Shown here: piece after piece, positions 43,897-55,531 of the stretch
How the letters are laid out: the number at the start of each line of letters is the position of its first letter
Position numbering within the stretch: position 1 is the stretch's first letter
NCBI GenBank assembly: GCA_018820275.1
Contig: JAHJOO010000053.1
Span: forward strand, 62,001-126,000
Reading direction: 5' to 3'
DNA from: Alphaproteobacteria bacterium
GTDB taxonomy: Bacteria; Pseudomonadota; Alphaproteobacteria; Caulobacterales; Caulobacteraceae
Length of the DNA stretch: 64,000 nt
Position numbers and translations under genes: made by a program
The notes under the pieces: model-generated
Told to the model about the DNA's origin: nothing
The model's input: the letters and a program-made list of their open reading frames with translations, nothing else
Database searches by the model: none

Positions 43897-44558
43897 TGGG
43901 TGTGCGTCGTCTCGCCAAGATCCAGCCGGATTCCTTCGTCTTTTCAGAAGAGACGAAGGAAAAGGCGTACTGGTGGATCAACAAGTATCCGGGCGATCGC
44001 CGTCAGTCGGCGGTGATCCCGATCCTGTGGCTGGTCCAGAAGCAGGACGGCTGGATCTCTGAGCCCGCCATGCGGTCCATCGCCGAACTGCTGGGCATGC
44101 CGGTGATCCGGGTGCTGGAGGTCGCGACCTTCTACACCATGTTCATGCTGGAGCCGGTCGGGAAGACCGCCCTCATCCAGGTCTGCGGCACGACGCCCTG
44201 CATGCTGCGCGGCTCGGGCGAGCTGATGAAGGTCTGCGAGAAGAAGATCGGGCCGAAGGACAGGCTCAGCGCCGACGGCCGCTTCACCTGGCAGGAGGTC
44301 GAGTGCCTCGGCGCCTGCGCCAACGCGCCGATGGCCCAGATCAACGACTACTATTTCGAGGACCTGTCCGCGAAGGACATGGAGCAGATCATCGACGACT
44401 TCGCCGCCGGCAAGTCGCCGGAGCCGGGGCCGCGCGTGGACCGCGTCAACTCGGCCCCCGAGGGCGGGGCCCTGACCCTGACCGATCCCTCGCTCTATGA
44501 CGGCTCGGCCGCCGAGCCGATCAAGAAGCTGCCGAATTCCGAGCCGGTGAAGGCATGA
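43896..44558 (+). CDS. nuoE: NADH-quinone oxidoreductase subunit E
   Basis: NuoE is the thioredoxin-fold 24-kDa-type subunit with the N1a [2Fe-2S] cluster. The 220-residue protein has VATFYTMF, the ligand motifs CGTTPC (about residues 96-101) and CLGACANAPMAQIND (about 137-151). A C-terminal extension of about 50 residues rich in Pro, Glu and Ala is longer than in many homologues and probably disordered. The ATG at 43896 overlaps the previous stop by one base; the end overlaps the next gene by 4 bases. Confidence 0.96.
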   Translation: MGVRRLAKIQPDSFVFSEETKEKAYWWINKYPGDRRQSAVIPILWLVQKQDGWISEPAMRSIAELLGMPVIRVLEVATFYTMFMLEPVGKTALIQVCGTTPCMLRGSGELMKVCEKKIGPKDRLSADGRFTWQEVECLGACANAPMAQINDYYFEDLSAKDMEQIIDDFAAGKSPEPGPRVDRVNSAPEGGALTLTDPSLYDGSAAEPIKKLPNSEPVKA

Positions 44559-44830
44559 CGAAGCCGGACTTCAGCACCGACGCGGGCGTGGCCGCCTATC
44601 GGGCCGAGCTGCGCGCCGTCGCGCGCACGCCGCGCCTGGCCGGCTTCGCCCTGGTGGTGCTGGGGGCGATCGCCGTCTATGCGTCGCCGCAGGCGGGCGG
44701 GGCGGCCCAGGCCGTGCAGTGGGGCGGCTACGCCGCTCTCGCCGCCGGCTGGGCCCTGATGCTGGCCGCCATCTTCATGCGCACGCGCCATCACCGGCGG
44801 CGGATGCGCGAGACGGAAGGGTCGCAATGA
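44555..44830 (+). CDS. Small two-helix membrane protein between nuoE and nuoF
   Basis: The 91-residue protein has a soluble N-terminus (about 1-28), two hydrophobic helices (near 30-46 and 57-75) and a basic tail RTRHHRRRMRE that should lie in the cytoplasm. I do not recognise a family. Its start overlaps the nuoE stop by 4 bases (ATGA). It is followed by a 387-base interval before the start of nuoF. Confidence 0.68.
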   Translation: MTKPDFSTDAGVAAYRAELRAVARTPRLAGFALVVLGAIAVYASPQAGGAAQAVQWGGYAALAAGWALMLAAIFMRTRHHRRRMRETEGSQ

Positions 44831-45217
44831 CCGGCGCGTCGCAGATTCGTCAGCTTCTCGCGTCAAAACCGCAACGGCGGTCGATGCGGACCGGGTGGGG
44901 GCCCGATCATGAAGTCGCGAAACAACGGTTCGAAGACCTCGGCGCGGCTGGCGCGCGGCGCCCGGGCGGCCGGGGTCGCCCTGGCCAATCTGGCGGGGGT
45001 CGCCTCCATGGGGCTGGGCGCGGCGCAGGCCCGCGCGGAGCCGCCCCCGTCGCCGGCCGCGCCGGCTCCTTCACCGCAGTCCAAGAATGCTCCTGATCGA
45101 AATGCACCGACGCCCGGCCCCCAGACCCCGACGCGCCCCGAGCGCGACCCGCGCGACCGGCGCAGCGAACTGTCGCGCCCGCGTTCCGGCGGCGGCGGCG
45201 GAAGGAAGGGCGTCCCG
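44831..45217 (+). other. Interval before nuoF with coding-like composition
   Basis: The interval has no accepted gene. The nuoF frame stays open upstream to an ATG at 44909. The first 50 or so codons of that extension have G or C at almost every third position (3 exceptions in 52), like true genes here. They would encode a signal-peptide-like stretch ending AQARA, followed by a Pro-rich segment. The next 15 codons have AT-rich third positions. A different frame from 44827, overlapping the previous stop as ATGA, could give 89 residues but with weaker codon bias. The strong ribosome site before 45218 argues that NuoF itself starts there. Confidence 0.4.
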
Positions 45218-46530
<1,313 letters not shown>

Positions 46531-46534
<4 letters not shown>

Positions 46535-47025
46535 TGCGCGCCCTGTCCGTCATCCTGCTGGCCACCCTGTCTCTGGCCGCCTGCGGTCGCGAGGAGAAGG
46601 CCGAGGCCCCGCCCGCCGCGCCGCCGCCGCCCGCCAAGGACGGCACGGCCCCCGCGCCGGTCGCCCTGACCGAGGCGCGCCTGCGTCAGGTCTGCCGCGC
46701 CGGCGTGGCCGCGATCCACGGCCAGCAGCTGGCGGCCGTCACCATCGCCGGCGTCCGCGAGGGCATCGTCGACGCCACCTGGCGCGCCCCGGTGGACGGC
46801 GGCGAACGCCGGGCCCAGTGCCGCGTCGACGGCGACATGATCATCTGGAAGCCGCTCGACCGCCCGGACGAGGACCAGAACCGCTGGATGAACCAGGCGG
46901 GCGATCCGCTGGTGCGCTTCACCGTCATGGAGCGCGGGATCACCGTCACGACGACCCTGCCCGACGGCGCCGTCTCCGCCGAGACCTTCCCCGTCGCCGC
47001 CGAACCCGAAGAAGAGGCCGCCTGA
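46531..47025 (+). CDS. Lipoprotein inside the nuo operon (between nuoF and nuoG)
   Basis: The 164-residue protein begins with a lipoprotein signal peptide: hydrophobic [10 protein letters not shown], then a lipobox LAAC with Cys about residue 19. A Pro/Ala-rich spacer near 25-50 follows. The rest is a compact domain with [29 protein letters not shown] and [16 protein letters not shown]; two Cys could pair in the periplasm. No family recognised. It overlaps both nuoF and nuoG by 1-4 bases, so it is made with the NADH-binding module, although it would be exported and anchored on the other side of the membrane. Confidence 0.75.
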
Positions 47026-49073
47026 TGCCCGTCGCCAAGGTCAATGGCATCGAGACCGAGTTCGAGCCCGGCATGACCGTGCTCCAGGTCGCCGAGCGCG
47101 CGGGCCATGAGATCCCGCGCTTCTGCTACCATGAGCGTTTGTCGATCGCCGGCAATTGCCGCATGTGCCTCGTCGAGGTGAAGCCCGGACCGCCCAAGCC
47201 GCAGGCCAGCTGCGCCCTGCCGGCCGCCGACGGCCAGGAGATCTTCACCGACACGCCGATGGTGAAGAAGGCGCGCGAAGGGGTGATGGAGTTCCTGCTC
47301 ATCAACCACCCGCTGGACTGCCCGATCTGCGACCAGGGCGGCGAGTGCGACCTGCAGGACCAAGCCATGGGCTATGGCCGCGACGGCTCCCGCTATGCGG
47401 AGAACAAGCGGGCCGTCGAAGAAAAGCACATGGGTCCGACCATCAAGACCTTCATGACGCGGTGCATCCAGTGCACCCGCTGCGTGAGGTTCATCACCGA
47501 GGTGGCCGGCGTTCCCGACATCGGCATGATCTCGCGCGGCGAGGACGCCGAGATCACGACCTATCTGGAAAAGGCCGTCGACAGCGAGCTGTCGGGCAAC
47601 GTCAACGACCTGTGCCCCGTGGGCGCCCTGACGCATCGGCCGTGGCAGTACCACTACCGGCCGTGGGAGCTGAAGAAGACCGAGACCATCGACGTCATGG
47701 ACGGTCTGGGCTCGGCCATCCGCATCGACGCCAAGGGCGCCGAGGTCATGCGCGCCCTGCCGCGCGTGCATGAGGGCATCAACGAGGAGTGGCTGTCGGA
47801 CGCGTCGCGCTACGCCGTCGACGGGCTGAAGCACCGCCGGCTGGACCGGCCGTGGGTGCGCCGGGACGGCAGGCTGGTCCAGGCGACCTGGGACGAGGCG
47901 CTGGACGCCGCGGCCTCGGCGATCAAGGCGGCCGCCGCCGACCGCATCGGCGTGATCGCCGGCGACCTGCAGGACGCCGAGTCGATGAAGGCGGCGCTGG
48001 ACCTGTTCCGCGCCCTGGGCTCGCCGCACACCGACTGCCGCCAGGACGGCTCGGCCCTGGGCCACGGCCCGCGCGAGGGATGGCTGTTCAACTCGGGCAT
48101 CGCCGGCATCGAGCAGGCGGACGCCGTGCTGCTGATCGGCACCAACCCGCGCCTCGAGGCGCCGATCCTGAATGCGCGGCTGCGCAAGGGCTGGCTGGCC
48201 GGGACTACCCAGATCGCCCTGATCGGCGAGCGCGTCGATCTGACCTACGACTACGACCTGATCGGCCACACCTCGCGCATCCTGTCGCGCGTGCCGAAGG
48301 CGGCGATCGACGCCCTGGCCACGGCCCAGCGGCCGGCGATCGTGGTGGGCGCCGGCGCGGTGTCCGGCGCGAACGGCCCGGCGGCGCTGAACCTGATCGG
48401 CAAGCTGGCGGCCAAGGCCGGCGTGATCCGCGACGGCTGGAACGGCTTCAACGTCCTGCACCACGCCGCGGCGCGGGTGGGCGGCCTGGACCTGGGCTTC
48501 ATCCCCGCCGACGGCGGCCTGTCGGCGACCGACATGGTCAAGACGGGCGCGCTGGACGTGCTGTTCCTGCTGGGCGCCGACGAGATCGACGCCTCGGCCA
48601 GCAAGGCCTTCAAGATCTATCTGGGCAGCCACGGCGACCGCGGCGCGCACGGCGCCGACGTGATCCTGCCGGGCGCCGCCTTCACCGAGAAGTCGGGCCT
48701 CTACGTCAACACCGAGGGCCGGGTGCAGATGGCCGAGCGGGCCGTCTTCCCCAAGGGCGAGGCCAAGGAGGACTGGGCCATCCTGCGCGCCCTGTCCGAG
48801 CGCGTCGGCCAGACCCTGCCGTACGACAGCCTGACCCAGCTGCGCGAAAAGCTGATCGCCGCCCATCCGACCTTCGGCCAGCTGGACTGGAAGCCTGTCC
48901 CCGCCGCCTTCGACCCGGCGAAACTGGGCCGCGCCGGCGACCTGGAGGACGTGCCGTTCCGCAGCCAGGTCCGCGACCCCTATCTGGCCAACCCCCTCGG
49001 CCGCGCCAGCCCGACCATGGCCGAACTGTCGGCGCGCCGCGTCGGCGGCCGCCTGGCCCTGGCGGCGGAGTGA
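47025..49073 (+). CDS. nuoG: NADH-quinone oxidoreductase subunit G
   Basis: NuoG is the largest peripheral subunit (682 residues) with several clusters. The N-terminal ferredoxin domain has [15 protein letters not shown] for [2Fe-2S]; the following His/Cys motif is [20 protein letters not shown] [4Fe-4S] set is in [13 protein letters not shown] with a later Cys in [12 protein letters not shown]. The remainder is the molybdopterin-oxidoreductase-like domain with no cofactor, as usual. Start ATG at 47025 shares one base with the previous stop. Normal length for alphaproteobacteria. Confidence 0.97.
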   Translation: MPVAKVNGIETEFEPGMTVLQVAERAGHEIPRFCYHERLSIAGNCRMCLVEVKPGPPKPQASCALPAADGQEIFTDTPMVKKAREGVMEFLLINHPLDCPICDQGGECDLQDQAMGYGRDGSRYAENKRAVEEKHMGPTIKTFMTRCIQCTRCVRFITEVAGVPDIGMISRGEDAEITTYLEKAVDSELSGNVNDLCPVGALTHRPWQYHYRPWELKKTETIDVMDGLGSAIRIDAKGAEVMRALPRVHEGINEEWLSDASRYAVDGLKHRRLDRPWVRRDGRLVQATWDEALDAAASAIKAAAADRIGVIAGDLQDAESMKAALDLFRALGSPHTDCRQDGSALGHGPREGWLFNSGIAGIEQADAVLLIGTNPRLEAPILNARLRKGWLAGTTQIALIGERVDLTYDYDLIGHTSRILSRVPKAAIDALATAQRPAIVVGAGAVSGANGPAALNLIGKLAAKAGVIRDGWNGFNVLHHAAARVGGLDLGFIPADGGLSATDMVKTGALDVLFLLGADEIDASASKAFKIYLGSHGDRGAHGADVILPGAAFTEKSGLYVNTEGRVQMAERAVFPKGEAKEDWAILRALSERVGQTLPYDSLTQLREKLIAAHPTFGQLDWKPVPAAFDPAKLGRAGDLEDVPFRSQVRDPYLANPLGRASPTMAELSARRVGGRLALAAE

Positions 49074-49077
49074 GAGC

Positions 49078-50157
49078 ATGACCGACTTCTGGACTTCTCC
49101 CCTCGGCTGGACCCTGGGCACCGTGGGCGCGATCCTGCTGGTGGCCATCGGCGTGCTGCTGGCCGTGGCCTTCCTGCTGCTGGCCGACCGCAAGATCTGG
49201 GCGGGCGTGCAGATGCGCAAAGGCCCGAACGTGGTCGGCCCCTTCGGCCTGCTTCAGTCCTTCGCCGACTTCTTCAAATTCGTGCTGAAGGAGGTCGTCG
49301 TCCCGGCCGGGGCGGACAAGGCGGTGTTCCTGCTGGCGCCCGTCCTGACGGTGATCGTGGCCTTCGGCGCCTGGGCGGTGATCCCGTTCGCCCCGGGCTG
49401 GGTCATCTCCGACCTGAACGTCGGCATCCTGTACGTCTTCGCCATCAGCTCGCTGGGCGTCTACGGCATCATCATGGGCGGCTGGGCCTCGAACTCGAAA
49501 TATCCCTTCCTGGGGTCGCTGCGGTCCGCGGCGCAGATGGTGTCCTACGAGGTCTCGATCGGCCTGGTGATCATCAACGTGATCCTGCTGGCCGGGACCA
49601 TGAACCTGACGACCATCGTCACCGAACAGGAGGGCTGGATCTGGAACTGGTTCGCCTTCGGCGGCGGGGAGGGGACCTGGCCCCTGATCCTCATCATGTT
49701 CCCGATGGCGATCATCTTCTTCGTCTCGGCGCTGGCCGAGACCAACCGCCCGCCGTTCGACCTGCCCGAGGCCGAGTCCGAGCTCGTGGCCGGCTATCAG
49801 GTCGAATACAGCTCCACGCCGTACCTGCTGTTCATGATGGGCGAGTACGTCAACATCGTCTTCATGTGCGCCATGATCAGCCTGCTGTTCTTCGGCGGCT
49901 GGAATCCGGGCTTCGACGTCGCCCTGATCGGCCTGCCGGACTGGCCGCAGTGGCTGGCCAACCTGTTCTATCTGCTGGTCTTCTCGGTCAAGATCGTCTT
50001 CTGGTTCTTCATGATCGCCATGGTGAAGGCCTTCGTGCCCCGCTATCGCTACGACCAGCTGATGCGTCTGGGCTGGAAGATCTTCCTGCCAACCTCGCTG
50101 GTCGCCGTGGCGCTGGTGTCCGGCTGGCGGGTTGCCACGGAGGCGGGCCTGATATGA
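49078..50157 (+). CDS. nuoH: NADH-quinone oxidoreductase subunit H
   Basis: NuoH is the membrane subunit that forms the floor of the quinone chamber and the first half of the proton path. The 359-residue protein has about eight membrane segments and the loop with [23 protein letters not shown], plus [14 protein letters not shown] near the N-terminus. It begins 4 bases after nuoG. Its stop overlaps a small lipoprotein gene as ATGA. Confidence 0.97.
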   Translation: MTDFWTSPLGWTLGTVGAILLVAIGVLLAVAFLLLADRKIWAGVQMRKGPNVVGPFGLLQSFADFFKFVLKEVVVPAGADKAVFLLAPVLTVIVAFGAWAVIPFAPGWVISDLNVGILYVFAISSLGVYGIIMGGWASNSKYPFLGSLRSAAQMVSYEVSIGLVIINVILLAGTMNLTTIVTEQEGWIWNWFAFGGGEGTWPLILIMFPMAIIFFVSALAETNRPPFDLPEAESELVAGYQVEYSSTPYLLFMMGEYVNIVFMCAMISLLFFGGWNPGFDVALIGLPDWPQWLANLFYLLVFSVKIVFWFFMIAMVKAFVPRYRYDQLMRLGWKIFLPTSLVAVALVSGWRVATEAGLI

Positions 50158-50363
50158 GCCGCGTTCTGATCCTCTCACTGGCCCTGACGTCGGCTGCCTG
50201 CACCTGGCCGCGCGAAATCACGCCGACCCCGAACGAGACCGCCCAGCAGCGGGTGGAGCGCGCCGACCGGCAGGCCGAACAGGACCGTCGGTGCCAGGCC
50301 GCGGCCAACCGCAACGCCGACCGCGACTACGACCGCGACATGCCAGCCTGCCCGCGGAACTGA
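50154..50363 (+). CDS. Small lipoprotein inside the nuo operon (between nuoH and nuoI)
   Basis: The 69-residue protein has a short signal peptide with a lipobox near ALTSAAC (Cys about residue 16). A highly charged, low-complexity mature part follows, rich in Arg, Asp, Gln and Asn, with two further Cys. It probably is a lipoprotein on the periplasmic side of the inner or outer membrane. No family recognised. It overlaps the nuoH stop as ATGA, and nuoI begins 40 bases after it. Confidence 0.68.
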   Translation: MSRVLILSLALTSAACTWPREITPTPNETAQQRVERADRQAEQDRRCQAAANRNADRDYDRDMPACPRN

Positions 50364-50403
50364 CGACGATGACCCTGACCCTGATGACCCAAGGATCGAC
50401 CCG

Positions 50404-50895
50404 ATGATCGCCCGCGTGAGCCAGACCCTGCGCGGCGCCCTGCTGGTCGACGTCGTCGGCGCCTTCTTCCTGACGTTCAAGCACCTGCTGCGCCCGAAGA
50501 TGACGGTGAACTATCCGTTCGAGCGCGGCCCGCAGTCGCCGCGCTTCCGCGGCGAGCACGCCCTGCGCCGCTATGCCAACGGCGAAGAGCGCTGCATCGC
50601 CTGCAAGCTGTGCGAGGCCATCTGCCCGGCCCAGGCCATCACCATCGAGGCCGAGCCGCGCGAGGACGGCAGCCGCCGCACGACCCGCTACGACATCGAC
50701 ATGGTGAAATGCATCTACTGCGGCCTGTGCCAGGAGGCCTGCCCGGTGGACGCCATCGTCGAGGGCCCCAACAGCGAGTTCGCCACCGAGACGCGCGAGG
50801 AGCTGTACTACGACAAGGCCCGCCTGCTGGATAACGGCGACCGCTGGGAACGGCAGATCGCCAAGAACCTGGAGATGGACGCGTCATGGCGTTGA
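50404..50895 (+). CDS. nuoI: NADH-quinone oxidoreductase subunit I
   Basis: NuoI is the 8Fe ferredoxin-like subunit that carries clusters N6a and N6b. The 163-residue protein has an amphipathic N-terminal helix that packs on the membrane arm, then two CxxCxxCxxxCP motifs: [12 protein letters not shown] (about residues 62-73) and [12 protein letters not shown] (about 101-112). Both sets are complete. The ATG at 50404 fits the family. A 106-base interval separates it from nuoJ. Confidence 0.97.
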   Translation: MIARVSQTLRGALLVDVVGAFFLTFKHLLRPKMTVNYPFERGPQSPRFRGEHALRRYANGEERCIACKLCEAICPAQAITIEAEPREDGSRRTTRYDIDMVKCIYCGLCQEACPVDAIVEGPNSEFATETREELYYDKARLLDNGDRWERQIAKNLEMDASWR

Positions 50896-51001
50896 TCCGG
50901 GCGGTGATCAGCCTTGTCGCCGCCGGAACCCCGGCGCTAGAAGGGCGCCGCATCGCGGGGCGCACCGACTCGCGCGCGCCCCTGAACCGTGGAGCTCGGA
51001 C

Positions 51002-51628
51002 GTGATCGCCGGCATCGCCTTCTATCTGCTGGCCGCGGTGACCGTGGTCTCGGCCCTGCTGGTCGTGACCGCGCGCAACCCGGTGCACTCCGTCCTGTGG
51101 CTGATCCTCAGCTTCTTCTCGGCCGCCGGCCTGTTCGTGCTGCTGGGGGCCGAGTTCCTGGCCATGCTGCTGGTCGTCGTCTACGTCGGCGCCGTGGCGG
51201 TGCTGTTCCTGTTCGTCGTCATGATGCTGGACGTCGACTTCGTGAAGCTGCGCGAGGGCTTCGCCAAATACTTCCCGCTGGCCGCCATCGTGGCGGCGGT
51301 CCTGCTGGCCGAGATGATCGTCATCACCGTGACGGTGGCCAACGGCGGCGCGGCGGCGGACGCCGTCGGCCCGGCGGTGGCCACGGCCGACCGCACCAAC
51401 ATCGAGGCCATCGGCCGGGTGCTCTACACGGACTACGTCTACTTCTTCCAGGCGGCCGGCATCGTGCTGCTGATCGCCATGATCGGGGCCATCACCCTGA
51501 CGCTGCGGCACAAGCCGGGCATCAAGCGGCAGCAGGTGGCGACCCAGGTCGGCCGCGACGCCAAGAAGGCCATGGAGCTGAAGTCCATCGAGACCGGCTC
51601 GGGCCTGAACCCGGAGGATCTGCGCTGA
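51002..51628 (+). CDS. nuoJ: NADH-quinone oxidoreductase subunit J
   Basis: NuoJ is a five-helix membrane-arm subunit. The 208-residue protein shows the family stretch [51 protein letters not shown] (about residues 26-76, quoted in part as [17 protein letters not shown]). Its C-terminal 45 residues form a charged tail. The start is a GTG at 51002. The stop overlaps nuoK by one base (TGATG). Confidence 0.96.
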   Translation: MIAGIAFYLLAAVTVVSALLVVTARNPVHSVLWLILSFFSAAGLFVLLGAEFLAMLLVVVYVGAVAVLFLFVVMMLDVDFVKLREGFAKYFPLAAIVAAVLLAEMIVITVTVANGGAAADAVGPAVATADRTNIEAIGRVLYTDYVYFFQAAGIVLLIAMIGAITLTLRHKPGIKRQQVATQVGRDAKKAMELKSIETGSGLNPEDLR

Positions 51629-51936
51629 TGGTCGTCACCCTGGCCCACTATCTGGCGGTCGCCGCCATCCTGTTCACCATCGGCGTGTTCGGCATCTTCG
51701 TGAACCGCAAGAACATCATCATCATCCTGATGTCGATCGAGCTGATCCTGCTGGCGGTGAACATCAACTTCGTCGCCTTCTCGACCCACCTGAACGAGGT
51801 GTCGGGGCAGATCATGGCCATGTTCGTGCTGACCGTCGCCGCCGCCGAGGCCGCCGTCGGCCTGGCCATCCTGGTGACCTTCTTCCGCAACCGCGGCGAC
51901 ATCGCCGTGGACGACGCCTCGGTGATGAAGGGCTGA
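51628..51936 (+). CDS. nuoK: NADH-quinone oxidoreductase subunit K
   Basis: NuoK is the small three-helix subunit related to MnhC/MrpC antiporter proteins and lies in the proton path. The 102-residue protein has [28 protein letters not shown], with the conserved Glu in the second helix (SIELILL), and the closing [15 protein letters not shown] with the second conserved Glu. The ATG at 51628 shares one base with the nuoJ stop. Normal length. Confidence 0.97.
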   Translation: MVVTLAHYLAVAAILFTIGVFGIFVNRKNIIIILMSIELILLAVNINFVAFSTHLNEVSGQIMAMFVLTVAAAEAAVGLAILVTFFRNRGDIAVDDASVMKG

Positions 51937-51938
51937 TC

Positions 51939-54035
51939 GTGGACCTGCAGCTTCTCGTCATCCTGGGCGTCTTCGCCCCGCTGCTCGGCGCCGCGATCGC
52001 CGGCCTGTTCGGCCGCCGCATTGGCAACGTCGCGTCGCAGACCGTCACCACGGGCCTGCTGTTCGCCTCGTGCGCCGTGGCCTGGACGGTCTTCGTCCAG
52101 CACACCTGGTTCGGGCTGGAGGCCTTCACGGTCCAGATCGCACCCTTCATCAACGTCGGCGACTTCCAGTCGAACTGGGCCATCCGCATCGACGCCCTGT
52201 CGGCGGTGATGCTGGTCGTGGTCACCAGCGTGTCGTCGCTGGTCCACCTGTATTCCTGGGGCTACATGGCCGAGGACGACAGCAAGCCGCGGTTCTTCGC
52301 CTATCTGTCGCTGTTCACCTTCGCCATGCTGGCGCTGGTCACCGCCGCCGACTTCATGCAGCTGTTCTTCGGCTGGGAAGGCGTGGGCCTGGCGTCCTAT
52401 CTGCTGATCGGCTTCTGGTACAAGAAGCCCACCGCGTCCGCCGCCGCCATCAAGGCCTTCGTGGTCAACCGCGTCGGCGACTTCGGCTTCGCGCTGGGCA
52501 TCATCACCGTCTTCTGGATGTTCGGCACGATCCAGTTCGCCGAGCTGTTCCCCCAGATCGCCGCCTGGGAAGGGCGCGGCTGGGACTTCCTGGGCCACAC
52601 CTGGTCGGCGCTGGATCTGGCGGGCGCCCTGCTGTTCGTCGGCGCCATGGGCAAGTCGGCGCAGTTCTTCCTGCACACCTGGCTGCCCGACGCCATGGAG
52701 GGCCCGACGCCGGTGTCGGCCCTGATCCACGCGGCGACCATGGTCACCGCCGGCGTCTACATGGTCTGCCTGCTGAGCCCGATCTACGAGTATGCGCCGG
52801 TCGCCTCGCTCATCATCGCCATCGTCGGCGCGGTCACGGCCCTGTTCGCCGCGACGGTCGGTCTGATGCAGAACGACATCAAGCGGGTCATCGCCTATTC
52901 GACCTGTTCGCAGCTGGGCTACATGTTCTTCGCGGCGGGCGTGGGCGTCTACGAATCCGCCATGTTCCACCTGTTCACCCACGCCTTCTTCAAGGCGCTG
53001 CTGTTCCTCGGCGCGGGCTCCGTGATCCACGGCATGCATCACGAGCAGGACATGCGGAAGATGGGCGGGCTGTGGAAGCTGCTGCCCGTGACCTATGCCG
53101 TGATGATGATCGGCACGATCGCCATCACCGGCCTGGGCATCCCCGAGATCGGCGGCTTCGCGGGCTTCTACTCCAAGGACTCGATCATCGAGAGCGCCTA
53201 TGCGGCGGCCACGACCGGCCATTCGCCCGCGGGCTATTTCGCCTTCATCGTCGGCCTGCTGGCCGCGGCGCTGACCAGCTACTACTCGTGGCGTCTGATC
53301 TTCATGACCTTCCACAACAGGCCGCAGTGGACCGAAGAGGCGCACGCCGCCCACGCCCACGGCCATGACGATCACGCCTCGGACGCCCAGCTGGAGACGC
53401 ACGCCGAGCCGCTGCCCGACGCCCACGACGACCATGCCCACGACGATCATCACCACCACGGCCCGCTGCATCCGCACGAGAGCCCGCCGGTCATGCTGGT
53501 GCCGCTGATCCTGCTGGCGCTCGGTGCCGTCGCCGCCGGCTTCGTCTTCGCGCCGTGGTTCATCGGCCATCACGAGGGCGAGTTCTGGCGCGGGGCCATC
53601 TTCTCCGGCGCCGACAACCACGTGCTGCACGACAGCCACGAGGTGCCGAAATGGGTGAAGTGGGCCCCTCTGGTCGTCACCCTGATCGGCGCGGCCTTCG
53701 CCCTCTACTACTACGTCCTGCGCGAGGGGCTGGCGAAGCGGATGGCGGAGGCCAAAGGTCCGCTGTGGAGCTTCCTCTACAACAAGTGGTACTTCGATGA
53801 GCTGTACGACGTGGTCTTCGTCAAGGGCGCCAGGGCGCTGGGCGACCTGTTCTGGAAGGTCGGCGACGTGAAGATCATCGACGGACTGGGCCCCAACGGC
53901 GCGGCCTGGGCCTCGCTGAAGTCGGCCGCCCGCCTGGGCAAGATCCAGTCCGGCTACGTCTACCACTATGCCTTCGTGATGCTCCTGGGCGTGGCGGGCC
54001 TGCTGGCCTTCGTCATCGCGACCTTCGGAGCCTGA
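51939..54035 (+). CDS. nuoL: NADH-quinone oxidoreductase subunit L
   Basis: NuoL is the distal antiporter-like subunit with a long lateral helix. The 698-residue protein has the antiporter core [19 protein letters not shown] with the conserved Glu and the conserved Lys in [34 protein letters not shown], quoted in part as [19 protein letters not shown]. Near residues 464-517 a loop carries about 15 His with many Asp, ending PHESPPVML, between predicted helices. The start is a GTG at 51939, 2 bases after nuoK. Confidence 0.96.
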   Translation: MDLQLLVILGVFAPLLGAAIAGLFGRRIGNVASQTVTTGLLFASCAVAWTVFVQHTWFGLEAFTVQIAPFINVGDFQSNWAIRIDALSAVMLVVVTSVSSLVHLYSWGYMAEDDSKPRFFAYLSLFTFAMLALVTAADFMQLFFGWEGVGLASYLLIGFWYKKPTASAAAIKAFVVNRVGDFGFALGIITVFWMFGTIQFAELFPQIAAWEGRGWDFLGHTWSALDLAGALLFVGAMGKSAQFFLHTWLPDAMEGPTPVSALIHAATMVTAGVYMVCLLSPIYEYAPVASLIIAIVGAVTALFAATVGLMQNDIKRVIAYSTCSQLGYMFFAAGVGVYESAMFHLFTHAFFKALLFLGAGSVIHGMHHEQDMRKMGGLWKLLPVTYAVMMIGTIAITGLGIPEIGGFAGFYSKDSIIESAYAAATTGHSPAGYFAFIVGLLAAALTSYYSWRLIFMTFHNRPQWTEEAHAAHAHGHDDHASDAQLETHAEPLPDAHDDHAHDDHHHHGPLHPHESPPVMLVPLILLALGAVAAGFVFAPWFIGHHEGEFWRGAIFSGADNHVLHDSHEVPKWVKWAPLVVTLIGAAFALYYYVLREGLAKRMAEAKGPLWSFLYNKWYFDELYDVVFVKGARALGDLFWKVGDVKIIDGLGPNGAAWASLKSAARLGKIQSGYVYHYAFVMLLGVAGLLAFVIATFGA

Positions 54036-54039
54036 GCCC

Positions 54040-55530
54040 ATGGCCGTGACCGATCACATCCTCAGCCTCGTCACCTTCCTGCCGCTGGTCGGCGCCGCCC
54101 TGATCCTGCTCGCGCGCTTCGCCGCGAAGGGGGAGGGGGCCGCCGCCGCCGCGCGCTGGATCGCCCTGGGCACGACCCTGGCGACGCTGGCCGTCGCCGG
54201 CTGGCTGATGGCGATCTTCGACCCGTCGAACGCCGCCTACCAGTTCGTGGAACGCTATGAGTGGTTCCGCGCGGCCCAGTACCATCTGGGCGTGGATGGG
54301 GTCTCGATCCTGTTCGTCCTGCTGACCGCCTTTTTGATGCCGATCTGCATCCTGGCCAGCTGGACCACGATCAAGGACCGCGTCGTCGACTACATGATCG
54401 CCTTCCTGGTGCTGGAGACGCTGGTCATCGGCGTGTTCACGGCGCTGGACCTGTTCCTCTTCTACATCTTCTTCGAAGGCACCCTGGTGCCGATGTTCAT
54501 CATCATCGGGGTGTGGGGCGGGGCGAACCGCATCTACGCGGCGTACAAATTCTTCCTCTACACCCTGCTCGGCTCCGTCCTGATGCTGCTGGCCATGCTG
54601 TGGATGGCCTTCGAGGCGGGCACCACCAGCATCCCGGCGCTCAAGGAGTACGCCTTCTCGGCCCAGGCCCAGCCGCTGCTGTGGCTGGCCTTCTTCGCCT
54701 CCTTCGCGGTGAAGATGCCGATGTGGCCGGTGCACACCTGGCTGCCCGACGCCCACGTCCAGGCGCCCACCGCGGGGTCGGTCATCCTGGCCGGCATCCT
54801 GCTGAAGCTGGGCGGCTACGGCTTCATCCTGTTCAACCTGCCCATGTTCCCGCTGGCCTCGCAGCAGTTCGCGCCGCTGGTCTTCGCCCTGTCGGTGATC
54901 GCCATCGTCTACACCTCGCTGGTCGCCTTCCGGCAGACCGACATCAAGAAGCTGATCGCCTATTCCTCGGTCGCCCACATGGGCTTCGTCACCATGGGCA
55001 TCTTCGCCGGCAACGCGCAGGGCGTGCAGGGCGCGGTGTTCCAGATGCTCAGCCACGGCCTGATCTCGGGCGCGCTCTTCCTCTGCGTCGGCGTGGTCTA
55101 CGACCGCATGCACACCCGCGAGATCGCCTTCTACGGCGGCCTCACCAGCCGGATGCCGTGGTTCGCCGCCATCTTCCTGATGTTCACCATGGCCAACGTC
55201 GGCCTGCCGGGCACCTCGGGCTTCATCGGCGAGATCCTGACCATGACGGCGGTCTATGAGGTCTCGACCTGGGCCGCCCTGTTCGCCGCCTCGGGCGTGA
55301 TCTTCTCGGCGGTCTACGCCCTGACCCTGTACCGCAACGTCATGTTCGGCGAGATCACCAACCCGGCGCTGAAGGCGATCGCCGACATCGACCGCCGCGA
55401 ACTGGTGATCTTCGTGCCGCTGATCGTCGGCACCCTGTGGCTGGGCGTCCAGCCCGGCCTCGTTCTGGATGTGACCGCCGCGTCGGTCGAAGGCGTGACC
55501 AGCGCCTATCGCGCCGCGATCGGGGGCTGA
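54040..55530 (+). CDS. nuoM: NADH-quinone oxidoreductase subunit M
   Basis: NuoM is an antiporter-like proton-pumping subunit of the membrane arm. The 496-residue protein has about fourteen membrane segments, the conserved Glu in [20 protein letters not shown] and the conserved Lys region [25 protein letters not shown] at 54040 lies 4 bases after nuoL. Its stop is followed by nuoN at 1-base spacing. Confidence 0.97.
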   Translation: MAVTDHILSLVTFLPLVGAALILLARFAAKGEGAAAAARWIALGTTLATLAVAGWLMAIFDPSNAAYQFVERYEWFRAAQYHLGVDGVSILFVLLTAFLMPICILASWTTIKDRVVDYMIAFLVLETLVIGVFTALDLFLFYIFFEGTLVPMFIIIGVWGGANRIYAAYKFFLYTLLGSVLMLLAMLWMAFEAGTTSIPALKEYAFSAQAQPLLWLAFFASFAVKMPMWPVHTWLPDAHVQAPTAGSVILAGILLKLGGYGFILFNLPMFPLASQQFAPLVFALSVIAIVYTSLVAFRQTDIKKLIAYSSVAHMGFVTMGIFAGNAQGVQGAVFQMLSHGLISGALFLCVGVVYDRMHTREIAFYGGLTSRMPWFAAIFLMFTMANVGLPGTSGFIGEILTMTAVYEVSTWAALFAASGVIFSAVYALTLYRNVMFGEITNPALKAIADIDRRELVIFVPLIVGTLWLGVQPGLVLDVTAASVEGVTSAYRAAIGG

Positions 55531-55531
55531 G

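Noticed and set aside
44827-45096. Open frame of 89 codons overlapping the small membrane gene as ATGA, before nuoF.
   Set aside because: Third-position G/C bias is weak in this frame compared with the nuoF frame, and the sequence becomes Gly/Arg-rich low complexity.
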